A stretch of 33,430 nucleotides of DNA from Alphaproteobacteria bacterium. Its GTDB lineage: Bacteria; Myxococcota_A; UBA796; GCA-2862545. The stretch is taken from positions 1-33,430 of the forward strand of contig JACKEQ010000045.1 in the NCBI GenBank assembly GCA_020632885.1. The letters run 5' to 3'. The translations under genes and the position numbers were made by a program. Under the pieces are notes generated by a model. It ran no database searches and was not told the origin of the DNA. It saw nothing but the letters and a program-made list of their open reading frames with translations. Positions 23,276-30,627 of this stretch are shown piece after piece. The first letter of the stretch is position 1, and the number at the start of each line of letters is the position of its first letter.

Positions 23276-24732
23276 GTCCCCGACCTCCGGGTGCCGGTCT
23301 GGCCGGGTTCGTCCGGCCGGGCACGCTGCGCTTCAAGGCCCTGCTCGTCGTCGTGGTGGTCGTGTTGGCACCCGTCGTCTGGGTCTGGGGCTCGAGCCTG
23401 CTCGACGGGGCGAGCCGCATCGGGATGCGCCGCGATCTCGCGGCCACCGCGGCCCTGTCGGCCCGTGCCGTGCGGGCGGGCACCCTCCAGGCGGAGGTCG
23501 TGGCCCGGAGCAACCGCGTGCGCATCCGGGTGGTGGACGACGCCGGGACGGTGCGGGTGGACGCGGACCACGAGGGGCGTCGGCGCTGGACGGACGGGTT
23601 CACCGACGTGTTCTTCGGCCCCGAGGGCCGCCCGGACCCCACGGCCTGGGACGCGCGCCGCCCGTCGCTCCTCGAGCGTCCGGAGGTCGCGGAGGCCCTG
23701 GCTTCCGGGCGAGGCCAGCTGTGCGAGGTGCCGGCGGGCTCGGACCTGCTGGTCTGCGCGGTGGCCCAGCGGGTCGAGGGCCCGGACGGGCCGGTGCTCC
23801 TGCACGTGCAGAGCTCCCTCGCCCGCAGCACGCGCGCCCTGTACGCCGACCGCTTCCAGATGCTCCAGCTCACCCTGTACATGCTGGCGTTCGCTGTCGT
23901 CATCACGGTCTGGCTGGGCGCCCGCTGGATCCGGCCCCTCGAGAGCCTGCGGGACGAGGCGCTGGCCCGCACGCAGGGGCGGGTGAGCACGGCACCCCTG
24001 GAGGTCACGAGCAAGGACGAGCTCGGCGAGCTGGCCCACGCCTTCAACACGCTGCTCGCGGCCATCGAGAGCCGCAACCGGGCCAACGAGGTGTTCGCCG
24101 CCGACCTCGCCCACGAGCTCAAGAACCCCATCGCGGCCGTGCGGACCGCGGCGGAGGCCCTGGAGCCCGGGAAGCCCCTCACGGAGGCGCGCGCTGCCCG
24201 ACTGCACCGGATCCTCGCGGACAGCAGCGAGCGGATGGCCGTGGTGATCGACCGCTTCCTCGAGCTCGCACGCGCGGAGGCCGGGCTGGCTGACCGGGAG
24301 CGGGCGTCCCTCGATCTCCTCGGGCTGGCGACAGCCGTGGTGGACGGAGCCCGCCACGACGAGCGGTTCACGGGCGTCACCTTCGAGGTGCACGGGGAAC
24401 CCGCGGTGGTCGTGGGCTCCGAGGAGCGCCTGGAGACCACCCTGCGCAACCTGGTGTCCAACGCCGCCTGCTTCGCCGCGCCGGACGGCCGGGTCACCGT
24501 CACCACGACACTGCGGCCCGGCATCGTGGAGCTCTCCGTGGCCGACACGGGCCCCGGCATCGCGCCCGACGACCTCCCGCGGGTGTTCGACCGCTACTTC
24601 ACGCGCCGGCAGGGCGGCACGGGGCTCGGGCTGGCCCTGTCGCGCGCGATCGCCCACGCGCACGGCGGAGATCTCGTGGCCCACAGCGCCCCCGGCGAGG
24701 GCGCGGTGTTCACGCTGACGCTGCCACGGTGA
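23260..24732 (+). CDS. Membrane sensor histidine kinase
   Basis: 490 residues, partner of the preceding regulator. Order: TM1 (about 26-44, very Val-rich), a periplasmic sensor of ~150 residues with two Cys, TM2 (LTLYMLAFAVVITVWLGA), HAMP, HisKA with H285 in ADLAHELKNPIAAVRTA, and an ATP-binding domain with N box NLVSNA, G1 VADTGPGI, F box FDRYF and G2 GGTGLGLALSRAI. The start is uncertain. GTG 23260, inside the end of the regulator gene, is the only start codon before TM1 in this frame, and no good Shine-Dalgarno is seen; coupling to the regulator is likely. The 3' end overlaps the opposing phosphatase-fold gene by 23 nt. Confidence 0.92.
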   Translation: MAQPVGPRPPGAGLAGFVRPGTLRFKALLVVVVVVLAPVVWVWGSSLLDGASRIGMRRDLAATAALSARAVRAGTLQAEVVARSNRVRIRVVDDAGTVRVDADHEGRRRWTDGFTDVFFGPEGRPDPTAWDARRPSLLERPEVAEALASGRGQLCEVPAGSDLLVCAVAQRVEGPDGPVLLHVQSSLARSTRALYADRFQMLQLTLYMLAFAVVITVWLGARWIRPLESLRDEALARTQGRVSTAPLEVTSKDELGELAHAFNTLLAAIESRNRANEVFAADLAHELKNPIAAVRTAAEALEPGKPLTEARAARLHRILADSSERMAVVIDRFLELARAEAGLADRERASLDLLGLATAVVDGARHDERFTGVTFEVHGEPAVVVGSEERLETTLRNLVSNAACFAAPDGRVTVTTTLRPGIVELSVADTGPGIAPDDLPRVFDRYFTRRQGGTGLGLALSRAIAHAHGGDLVAHSAPGEGAVFTLTLPR

Positions 24733-25432
24733 CGCGCACGCCGAGGTGGTCGCTCGGGCGGTCGCCCGTGGCGTCGAGGGGACGATCGCCCAGCAGGCTG
24801 AACGAGGTGGCCGTGAGACCCTTGAGCCACACGCGGTCGTAGCGGGCCTTGCCCCAGGTGGCGGCCGTGGAGGGCGCGGATCCCGCGAGCTCCCAGGCAT
24901 CGCGCACGGTGACCGGGACCTCCACCGTGGACCACTCGGCCTGACGCAGGTTGGTGTCGCCGCCGAACAGCGCCGGGCCTTCGGTGGCCGCGAGGGCCGC
25001 GAGCACCTCGGCGGTCTGGGCGAGGCGCGCGGGACGGCCGGGCCCGAGGCTCTCGAGGTGCCCGGTGAACAGAGTGCACCAGGGCGTGCGGACGCGGGTG
25101 AGCTCGCGACCCATGCCGCTCTGCCGGAACGGGCGGGACTCGGCGTCGAGCACGGGCCCCCGCACGGCGATCACCTCGAAGTACGACCGCTCGGGCGGAC
25201 GCTCGGGGAAGATCGTGTAGCCGGCCGCCCGCAGATGGGGGACGACGTGCGCGTAGAACGAGGTCTCCACGACCTCCTGCAGGAGCACGGCCGCGGGCGG
25301 GTCGAGCTGGGGTCCGGAGGTGAGCACCTCCTCGAGGGGCCCACCCAACAGCACCGTGAACAGGGCGCCCTCGGTGCGCGGGCCTAGGTCGATGGGCTCC
25401 AGCCCGTTCAGGTTCCAGGTGACGACGTCCAT
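24710..25432 (-). CDS. Endonuclease/exonuclease/phosphatase-fold protein
   Basis: 240 residues. The EEP-fold motifs are all visible: N-terminal VVTWNLNG, LLQEV (metal-binding Glu), GHLES, GGDTNLR (catalytic Asp/Asn) and C-terminal SDHLGV. This is a Mg-dependent phosphodiesterase or phosphatase fold. The GDTNL and SDH spacing resembles TDP2/DNase-like members, but the substrate cannot be assigned. There is no signal peptide, so it is cytosolic. ATG 25432 is chosen because the fold begins directly with MDVVTWNLN. An in-frame GTG at 25453 would add seven residues. No Shine-Dalgarno precedes the ATG, but a TAGCCC hexamer 7 nt away fits a leaderless start. The 3' end overlaps the histidine kinase by 23 nt. 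Confidence 0.87.
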   Translation of the reverse strand: MDVVTWNLNGLEPIDLGPRTEGALFTVLLGGPLEEVLTSGPQLDPPAAVLLQEVVETSFYAHVVPHLRAAGYTIFPERPPERSYFEVIAVRGPVLDAESRPFRQSGMGRELTRVRTPWCTLFTGHLESLGPGRPARLAQTAEVLAALAATEGPALFGGDTNLRQAEWSTVEVPVTVRDAWELAGSAPSTAATWGKARYDRVWLKGLTATSFSLLGDRPLDATGDRPSDHLGVRVTVAASA

Positions 25433-25439
25433 GGGCCGC

Positions 25440-25445
25440 GGGCTA
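25440..25445 (-). promoter_or_regulatory. Candidate -10 (TAGCCC) for a leaderless start at 25432
   Basis: On the minus strand TAGCCC is followed by seven bases and then the ATG at 25432. TCGACG (25469-25464, four of six -35 matches) lies 18 nt further upstream. No ribosome site is present. The stretch mirrors that before 15805. Confidence 0.35.
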
Positions 25446-25528
25446 ACACCCACCGCCCGCGCGCGTCGACGCGGTCGCTCGCCTCCCCGCGAGCCTCCGC
25501 GCCGACGCGCACCTCCCCGGAACCTGCC

Positions 25529-25741
25529 TCACACCACCGCTTCGCCAGCCTGCGGAGACAGCGCGCCGGTCCCTCCCCGGACCTCGTGTGCGCGCGCCAG
25601 GCCCCGTGCTCCCTCCCCGAGAGCACGGAACGCGTCCGCGGAGCCCTCCAGCTCCGCCTCCGACCAGGGCAGGGCGACGAGCCCGAGCGCCGAGACGGCG
25701 CAGACAGCAGCGACGAGCGTGAGCGTGAGCATGAGGTCCAC
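25529..25741 (-). CDS. Small membrane protein (70 aa), divergent from the WYL regulator
   Basis: 70 residues with one strongly hydrophobic N-terminal helix (LMLTLTLVAAVCAVSALGLVAL, about residues 3-24) and a Glu/Ala/Gly-rich tail, probably outside or at the surface. GTG 25741 has AGGGGG close upstream; ATG 25732 is an alternative. Short length and bias would normally make this weak, but a near-ideal promoter (TTGACA, 17 nt, TAGATT) points directly at it, with transcription starting about 15 nt before the GTG. That is the main reason to call it real. Its function is unknown. It is likely controlled together with, or by, the WYL protein on the other strand. The 96 nt between its stop and the next gene start (25433-25528) hold nothing I recognise. 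Confidence 0.55.
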   Translation of the reverse strand: MDLMLTLTLVAAVCAVSALGLVALPWSEAELEGSADAFRALGEGARGLARAHEVRGGTGALSPQAGEAVV

Positions 25742-25762
25742 CGTTCCCCCTTGGATGTCTTC

Positions 25763-25791
25763 AATCTACTGGATGCCCGTTCACCTGTCAA
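25763..25791 (-). promoter_or_regulatory. Sigma-70-type promoter of the small membrane protein
   Basis: On the minus strand the -35 TTGACA (25791-25786, perfect) is followed by 17 nt and the -10 TAGATT (25768-25763, four of six). Transcription would start near 25756 and give a ~15-nt leader holding the ribosome site. The -35 box lies inside the direct repeats. Confidence 0.65.
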
Positions 25792-25813
25792 ACGTTCACC
25801 TGTAGAATGTTCA
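25779..25813. repeat. Three direct repeats with 15-nt spacing (candidate operator)
   Basis: GTTCACCTGT occurs at 25779-25788 and 25794-25803, and a partial third copy GTTCA at 25809-25813. All are phased by exactly 15 nt. The repeats cover the -35 of the minus-strand promoter and the -35/-10 region of the plus-strand promoter. This local stretch is clearly more A/T-rich than the surroundings. A bound protein would affect both directions; the neighbouring WYL regulator is the obvious candidate (inference). Confidence 0.6.
25780..25808 (+). promoter_or_regulatory. Candidate promoter of the WYL regulator
   Basis: TTCACC (25780-25785, four of six) is followed by 17 nt and TAGAAT (25803-25808, five of six). 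Transcription would begin near 25815, leaving a ~98-nt leader before GTG 25913. It overlaps the opposing promoter and the direct repeats, so the two promoters probably compete for RNA polymerase. Confidence 0.5.
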
Positions 25814-25912
25814 GGAGCCGCTTGCCGCGATCGCTCCCTCGGGTGACAGTGTCGCGCGGCAGGCGGACAGATTCTGGTCGTCGCCCGAAAAAGATCATGG
25901 TGGGAGGATCAC

Positions 25913-26878
25913 GTGAACAAAGCCCAGAAGCTCGTGCGCATGGTGGAGTGGATGGGCTCGCCGGGCGGTGTGCGGGTCTCCACGCTGATGGACAAGCTGG
26001 AGCTCGATGCCCGCACGCTCCGTCGGTACCTCGAGGACATCCGCGATCTCGGGCTCCCCGTGTCGGACGGGGGCCGCGGCCAGCGCCGGGTGCTCTCGAT
26101 GGACCCCGTCTGGCGGCGCACGGGCGTGCAGCTCACGCTGTCGGAGGTCCTCTCGCTCCACTTCGGCCGCACCCTCTTCGACTTCCTGAAGGGCACGCAG
26201 TTCGCGGCGGACCTGAACGGCGCCCTCGAGCGTCTCCAGCCCGCGATCTCCCAGGCCCACCAGGACCTCGCGTCCCAGCTCGACCAGCGCTTCCTCGCCG
26301 TGCCGGAGCCCCGGAAGGTCTACACGCCCACGATCAACGAGCACATCGACGCGATCGTCACCTCGCTGATCTACGACAACCCGATGCAGACGACCTACCG
26401 GAAGGCCAGCGGGGTCGCGAAGAACTACACGCTCGAGCCCTACACGCTCGCCACCTTCCGGCAGGGGCTCTACCTGTTCGCCCGCGACGTGCGGGCCAAC
26501 CAGGTGAAGACGTTCGCCGTCGAGCGCTTCACCGACGTCGTGCGGCAGCGGGCCCGCCGCTTCGAGGTCCCCGCGGGATGGACCCCCCACGCGCACATCG
26601 CCCACGCCTTCGGGATCATCAGCGGGCCCCCGGCCGCCGTCACGATCGCCTTCCGCGAGCGCGTGATGGCCTACGTCCGCGAGCGCACCTGGCACCCCAC
26701 GCAGACCTTCGGCACCCGGCCGGACGGCCGTCTCGAGCTGCGGATGTACGTCGCGGTGACCGTCGAGCTGGAGCAGTGGGTGCTCGGCTTCGGCGCGGAC
26801 GCCGAGGTCATCGAGCCCGAGCCGTTCCGCGAGCGCATCGCAGAGGAGCTCCGCGCCGCCTCGGCCTGGTACGCGTAG
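25913..26878 (+). CDS. WYL-domain transcriptional regulator
   Basis: 321 residues. An N-terminal winged helix-turn-helix (about 1-60: KLVRMVEWMGSPGGVRVSTL then LRRYLEDIRDLGLPV) is followed by a WYL domain (about 145-225: YTLEPYTLATFRQGLYLFARD, with AVERFTDVV) and a C-terminal WCX-like extension (VAVTVELEQWVLGFGADAEVIEP). Family knowledge: WYL proteins are ligand- or nucleic-acid-responsive regulators, often autoregulatory and common in stress and defence contexts. GTG 25913 has GGGAGG 6 nt upstream. It is divergent from the small membrane protein, and the shared region carries face-to-face promoters and three repeats. It converges with the haem-binding protein gene with a 3-nt gap. The ligand is unknown. 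Confidence 0.92.
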   Translation: MNKAQKLVRMVEWMGSPGGVRVSTLMDKLELDARTLRRYLEDIRDLGLPVSDGGRGQRRVLSMDPVWRRTGVQLTLSEVLSLHFGRTLFDFLKGTQFAADLNGALERLQPAISQAHQDLASQLDQRFLAVPEPRKVYTPTINEHIDAIVTSLIYDNPMQTTYRKASGVAKNYTLEPYTLATFRQGLYLFARDVRANQVKTFAVERFTDVVRQRARRFEVPAGWTPHAHIAHAFGIISGPPAAVTIAFRERVMAYVRERTWHPTQTFGTRPDGRLELRMYVAVTVELEQWVLGFGADAEVIEPEPFRERIAEELRAASAWYA

Positions 26879-26881
26879 CCG

Positions 26882-27322
26882 TCAGTGCTCGTCGTCACCG
26901 AGGGTGGCGGCGAGCCCGGCGGCGAGCTGTGCGCGCTCCTCGGCGGAGAGGCGCGCTTCGGGATGGAGCGCGAGGTAGTAGCCCGGCGGCATCTTCTCCT
27001 CGCGCACCTCCTCGGCGGCCTCGTGGGCGTGCTTCTGGTGCACCTGCATCGTGGACAGGTTGAGGTGCTCGCGCCCGTCGATCACGTGGTGGTTCACGAG
27101 CCACGCGAACGGGGCGATGTGGCCGTACCAGGGCACCTTCACCTCGTGGGAGTGGCAGTCGAAGCAGGCGCGGCGCGCGAGGGCCTCGGTGGCCGGGCTG
27201 TCCCACGCGGGGCCCTGTTCCACGGGGGGGTTCTCCACGCGGTACGGCACGAGCTGCGCGACCACCAGGAGCACGGCGAGGCCCCCGAGCACCCAGGGGC
27301 CGAACCGCCTGACCTTGTCCAT
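26882..27322 (-). CDS. Membrane-anchored haem-binding protein (Haem_bd family)
   Basis: 146 residues. An N-terminal membrane anchor (about 8-26) is followed by a periplasmic domain with one c-type haem site CFDCH and the family context: CHSHEVKVPWYGHIAPFAWLV, then HHVIDGREHLNL and MPPGYYLALHPEA. Such proteins carry one covalent haem and often act with other cytochromes or peroxidases in electron transfer. ATG 27322 is chosen because GGAGG lies 6 nt upstream; the GTG at 27328 directly abuts it. It lies 2 nt downstream of the DUF4876-like lipoprotein gene, so both are one operon. It converges with the WYL gene. Confidence 0.9.
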   Translation of the reverse strand: MDKVRRFGPWVLGGLAVLLVVAQLVPYRVENPPVEQGPAWDSPATEALARRACFDCHSHEVKVPWYGHIAPFAWLVNHHVIDGREHLNLSTMQVHQKHAHEAAEEVREEKMPPGYYLALHPEARLSAEERAQLAAGLAATLGDDEH

Positions 27323-27324
27323 CC

Positions 27325-28146
27325 TCACCCTCCGTAGGGGTCGGGGTCGCCGACCTCGAAGTCCATGCTGGAGTCGTTGGAGTCCTGTAGCTCCCCGTCT
27401 ACGCGCACGCGCTTCACGGACTCGCCCGTATAGGTCCCCGAAACATGTGTGAAGCCGGCGTCCACGGTGTCGGGCAGCCGCTTGTAGGCGCGGCTGGATC
27501 CGTCCATCAGGGCGTCCACGCCGTCCACCACGTCGTTCACCGAGGCCGTGCGGTACTCCCAGAAGCCGTCGTCGAGCTCCATGAGCTCCGCGCCCGGCCG
27601 CAGCACCACGAGGCTCGGGCCGAACACCGTGACCAGCCAGTCGTAGCCGCCCGTGAAGTGCACCGGCTCGAGGTTCGGCACGAGCGGGTGGTCGTCGTCG
27701 CCGCCGTTCACCTCCACGTAGGTCTCGAAGGACGCGCCCGTGAGATCGAGCGTGGACATGGGCTGGTGGTTGGTGCCGTCGTGGGCGATCAGCAGGCTCT
27801 CGCCGGGCTCCAGGGTGACGTCGGCGAAGGCGCCGGGCACCCGCCAGACGTTCTCGAGCACGACGCGGTTGGGCCGGCTGTCGCGGAAGCCGTCGGGCAG
27901 GGACCCCGGGTTGATCTCACCCGCGATGCCGGCCGCATCGCCGATCATCAGGCCGCCCACGCCCACCACGTCGCGGCTGGTGTTCTCGATCTGCACGAAC
28001 TGGTCGCTGTAATAGTGATCCACGCCCGCCGCCGGCACGGCCCCGCTGTAGTAGACCTCCTCGATCAGGAGACGTCCCGTGGGATCCTGGGGTTCGGACG
28101 AACCTCCCGCGCAGGCGGCGAGGGCGAGGGCTGGAAGCAGGCGCAC
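27325..28146 (-). CDS. DUF4876-like lipoprotein
   Basis: 273 residues. Signal MRLLPALALAAC, lipobox Cys at residue 12. The domain pattern LLIEEVYYSG, DQFVQIENTS, VTLEPGESLLIAHDGTNH and LDLTGASFETYVE, then VPNLEPVHF, matches the DUF4876 family of surface lipoproteins as I know it. Members often accompany haem proteins in Bacteroidota and related groups; their function is not established. GTG 28146 has GGGAGG 4-5 nt upstream. It is followed after 2 nt by the haem-binding gene. The C-terminal third has alternating Asp/Gly stretches. It is divergent from the lipoprotein-kinase operon, the two starts being 41 nt apart. Confidence 0.82.
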   Translation of the reverse strand: MRLLPALALAACAGGSSEPQDPTGRLLIEEVYYSGAVPAAGVDHYYSDQFVQIENTSRDVVGVGGLMIGDAAGIAGEINPGSLPDGFRDSRPNRVVLENVWRVPGAFADVTLEPGESLLIAHDGTNHQPMSTLDLTGASFETYVEVNGGDDDHPLVPNLEPVHFTGGYDWLVTVFGPSLVVLRPGAELMELDDGFWEYRTASVNDVVDGVDALMDGSSRAYKRLPDTVDAGFTHVSGTYTGESVKRVRVDGELQDSNDSSMDFEVGDPDPYGG

Positions 28147-28175
28147 GGGGCCTCCCGGGATGCGGAATGGACCGC

Positions 28176-28181
28176 TATAAC
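28176..28181 (+). promoter_or_regulatory. Candidate -10 (TATAAC) for a leaderless start at 28188
   Basis: TATAAC matches five of six -10 bases. It is followed by exactly six bases and then ATG 28188. No Shine-Dalgarno precedes that ATG. A -35 is not evident. An alternative ATG at 28167 lies upstream of the box and would be excluded from such a transcript. Confidence 0.42.
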
Positions 28182-28187
28182 CGCTGC

Positions 28188-28610
28188 ATGAAGATGCTCC
28201 CGCTGCTGCTCGCGGCCTGCGGCCCCGTCGAGGAGACCCTCGCGCTGGGCACGGGCACCTCCGCCTTCACCGACCTCGCCGACGACGACGAGGTGGCGCT
28301 GGTGTACGGCCCCCAGGGCGGCTGGCACGTGGACGTCGCGCTCCTGTGCACCGGCGACCTCGACCCGGACGGCGTCGTCGTGCGCTACGGCGCGGAGGAG
28401 GCGGGTGTGCCGATCAGCTACCCCGTCGAGGTGCAGCTGGCCGAGGCGCTCGTGCGCCCCACCGCGGACGGCTGGGAGCGGCTGGGTGACCGCGTGGTGT
28501 TCGACGTGGCGGCCGACACCGACGTGCTCGGCGCGACCCTGGACCTCTGGGCGACGGTGGAGGGGGGCGGGCTGGTGGAGACGCAGCGCGTGCGGGTGCA
28601 GGTCCGTTGA
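28188..28610 (+). CDS. Small lipoprotein upstream of a Ser/Thr kinase
   Basis: 140 residues. MKMLPLLLAAC is an 11-residue lipobox signal. ATG 28188 is chosen because it gives a sensible Lys-containing signal and sits at the expected start of a leaderless transcript; ATG 28167 would add seven residues. The mature protein is acidic and rich in Asp, Val and Gly with a predicted beta-strand pattern (GWHVDVALLCTGDLDPDGVVVRYG and the tail VRVQVR). It has no recognised family. The TGA at its end overlaps the TTG of the kinase gene (TTGA). This coupling suggests it could be an envelope input or partner of the kinase (inference). Confidence 0.75.
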   Translation: MKMLPLLLAACGPVEETLALGTGTSAFTDLADDDEVALVYGPQGGWHVDVALLCTGDLDPDGVVVRYGAEEAGVPISYPVEVQLAEALVRPTADGWERLGDRVVFDVAADTDVLGATLDLWATVEGGGLVETQRVRVQVR

Positions 28611-30304
28611 CCCTCCCGGAGGACGCGCCCACCCGGAAGCTCGCGGAGGACAGGCTGGTCCTCGGCGAGACGCTCGGCGAGGGCGGGATGGGCGTCGTGC
28701 TGGCCGGCGAGCAGCGGGCCCTGCGGCGGCAGGTGGCCGTCAAGCGCCTGCGTCCCGACAGGCTCGACGCGGCCAACGAGCGGCGGCTCCTCCAGGAGGC
28801 CTGGATCACCGGGCGTCTCGAGCACCCGAACATCGTGCCGGTCCACACGATCGAGGACCTGGCGGACGGTCCCCATGTCGTCATGCAGCGCATCGAGGGG
28901 CGCGCGTGGATGCACACCATCGGCGAGCAGTCCGGGCCCGATCCCCTCGAGCGCGACCTGCGCATCCTGCTCTCCGTGTGCGACGCGGTGGCCTTCGCCC
29001 ACAGCCGCGGCATCCTGCACCGCGACCTGAAGCCCGAGAACGTCATGGTGGGCGCCTACGGCGAGGTGTTCGTCGTGGACTGGGGGCTCGCGGTGTCCCT
29101 CCGCGACGACGACCCCGATCTCCCCCTCGCGCGCGAGCAGACCCGGCCCGCGGGCACGCCCGCGTACATGGCGCCCGAGATGATCGCGGGGATCGGCGGT
29201 CTCCTCGGGGTGCACACCGACATCTACCTGCTCGGGGGCATGCTCTTCCGCATCGTGGCCGGGCGGCCACCCCGGACGGGCGCCACCCTCGAGGAGCTCA
29301 TGCGCCGCATCGCGGCCGAGACCCCCGAGATCGACCCCCGCTGGCCCCTCGCGGACGTCATCGCGCGCGCCCTCGACCCCGATCCCCTGCAGCGTCACCG
29401 GACCGTCCAGGATCTCCAGCGCGACATCCGCGACTGGCTGTCCCACCGTGACGCGGTCGCCCTCCTCGCCTCCGGGCAGCAGCGCGTGCTGGACCTCTGC
29501 GCCGCGGTGGACGACGGCGACCCCGAGCGCGTGCGGGAGATCTACACGGAGGCGCAGTTCGCCCTCCGCACCGTGCGCGACCGCTGGCCCGAGGCGCCCG
29601 GCCTGCACGAGACCGTCGCGGAGGCCGTGGAGGTGCGCGCGCGCTTCGAGCTCGTCCGCGGTGACGTGGGCCTGGCCACCGAGCTGCTCGCGGGCCTGGA
29701 GGATCCCCCGGAGGAGCTCCGCGAGGCGATCGACGCCCTGCGGCGCGAGGTGGAGCGCGAGGCGGGGGAGCTGGCCGCCTGGCGCCGCGACACCGACCCG
29801 CGCACGGGCTGGGTCCCCCGTCTGGTCGGTGGGGGCGTGCTGGCGGCGGGCTGGGTCGCGGTGCCGGTCGGCTCCCTGCTGCTCGGCATCGACAAGGGCT
29901 ACCCACGGGAGCTCGGGATCTCCGCGACGGCGCTGGTGGTCACGCTCCTCATCGTGGGCGTGTTCTTCCCGTGGTACTTCCGGTCGCAGGTGAGCCGCAC
30001 GCTCTTCAGCCTGCTCGTGCTCATGCGGGTCTTCAGCCTGGTGTTCCTCACGAGCGCGTGGCTCGCCGGGCTCCCCGCGGAGCTCGCCGGGGCGCTGGAG
30101 ACCAACGTGTTCTTCATCACCCTCACGCTGGCTGCGGCCCTCGTGGAGCGCCGCCTGGCCTTCGCGGTGCCGTTCTACCTGGTGGCCGTGCTCTGGGGTG
30201 TGGCGCACCCCGACCTCTCTCTCCGGGCCCTCGGTGCGGCCAACCTCGTGGTCGCGCTGAACACGGGGTGGGTGCTCGCCTTCCCCCGCCGTCTCGCGGG
30301 CTGA
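28607..30304 (+). CDS. Membrane Ser/Thr protein kinase with C-terminal multi-pass region
   Basis: 565 residues. The catalytic domain (about 15-285) has the glycine loop GEGGMGVV (24-31), lysine K46 (VAVKRL), HRDLKPEN (138-145, D140 catalytic), DWG in place of DFG (158-160, common in planctomycete and myxobacterial kinases) and APE (TPAYMAPEM). About 290-400 is a helical region with regular Arg/Glu heptad character. The last ~160 residues contain about five or six hydrophobic segments, ending in VALNTGWVLAFPRR. The start is TTG 28607, overlapping the stop of the lipoprotein gene; no other start precedes the glycine loop closely. Function: phosphorylation of unknown Ser/Thr targets at the membrane. 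Confidence 0.92.
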   Translation: MTLPEDAPTRKLAEDRLVLGETLGEGGMGVVLAGEQRALRRQVAVKRLRPDRLDAANERRLLQEAWITGRLEHPNIVPVHTIEDLADGPHVVMQRIEGRAWMHTIGEQSGPDPLERDLRILLSVCDAVAFAHSRGILHRDLKPENVMVGAYGEVFVVDWGLAVSLRDDDPDLPLAREQTRPAGTPAYMAPEMIAGIGGLLGVHTDIYLLGGMLFRIVAGRPPRTGATLEELMRRIAAETPEIDPRWPLADVIARALDPDPLQRHRTVQDLQRDIRDWLSHRDAVALLASGQQRVLDLCAAVDDGDPERVREIYTEAQFALRTVRDRWPEAPGLHETVAEAVEVRARFELVRGDVGLATELLAGLEDPPEELREAIDALRREVEREAGELAAWRRDTDPRTGWVPRLVGGGVLAAGWVAVPVGSLLLGIDKGYPRELGISATALVVTLLIVGVFFPWYFRSQVSRTLFSLLVLMRVFSLVFLTSAWLAGLPAELAGALETNVFFITLTLAAALVERRLAFAVPFYLVAVLWGVAHPDLSLRALGAANLVVALNTGWVLAFPRRLAG

Positions 30305-30310
30305 GCGCAG

Positions 30311-30610
30311 CTACTCCTCGGCGAGCAGGCGCTCTCGCATCCGGCGGTCGCGCTCCTGCCCGCGCTCGCGGGCCCGTTCGGCCTCCTCCTCGCGGGTGCG
30401 GGGCGGGGCCGTGGTCTCCAGCTGCTGGAGGAGGAGCTCGCGGGTGATGGCGGCGATCGCCTCCACGGCGTGCTCGAAGGCCTCCGCGTTGGCCGCGCTC
30501 GGCTTCTGCATCCCGCTCACCTTGCGCACGTACTGCAGGGCGCTGGCCTGGATCTCCTCCTCGGTGGCCGGGGGCTCGAAGTTGTAGAGACGCTTGATGT
30601 TGCGGCACAT
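30311..30610 (-). CDS. DUF2277 family protein
   Basis: 99 residues. The N-terminal two-thirds (MCRNIKRLYNFEPPATEEEI, then ALQYVRKVSGMQKPSAANAEAF and VEAIAAITRELL) closely matches the DUF2277 family as I recall it. The family is small, soluble, widespread in actinobacteria and myxobacteria, and of unknown function. A C-terminal extension rich in Arg and Glu (about residues 66-99) is longer than in usual members. ATG 30610 has GGAGG 4 nt upstream. It converges with the kinase gene (6-nt gap). It is divergent from the large surface-protein gene; a 20-nt inverted repeat lies in the shared region. Confidence 0.88.
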   Translation of the reverse strand: MCRNIKRLYNFEPPATEEEIQASALQYVRKVSGMQKPSAANAEAFEHAVEAIAAITRELLLQQLETTAPPRTREEEAERARERGQERDRRMRERLLAEE

Positions 30611-30627
30611 GGGGTCCTCCGGGTGAC

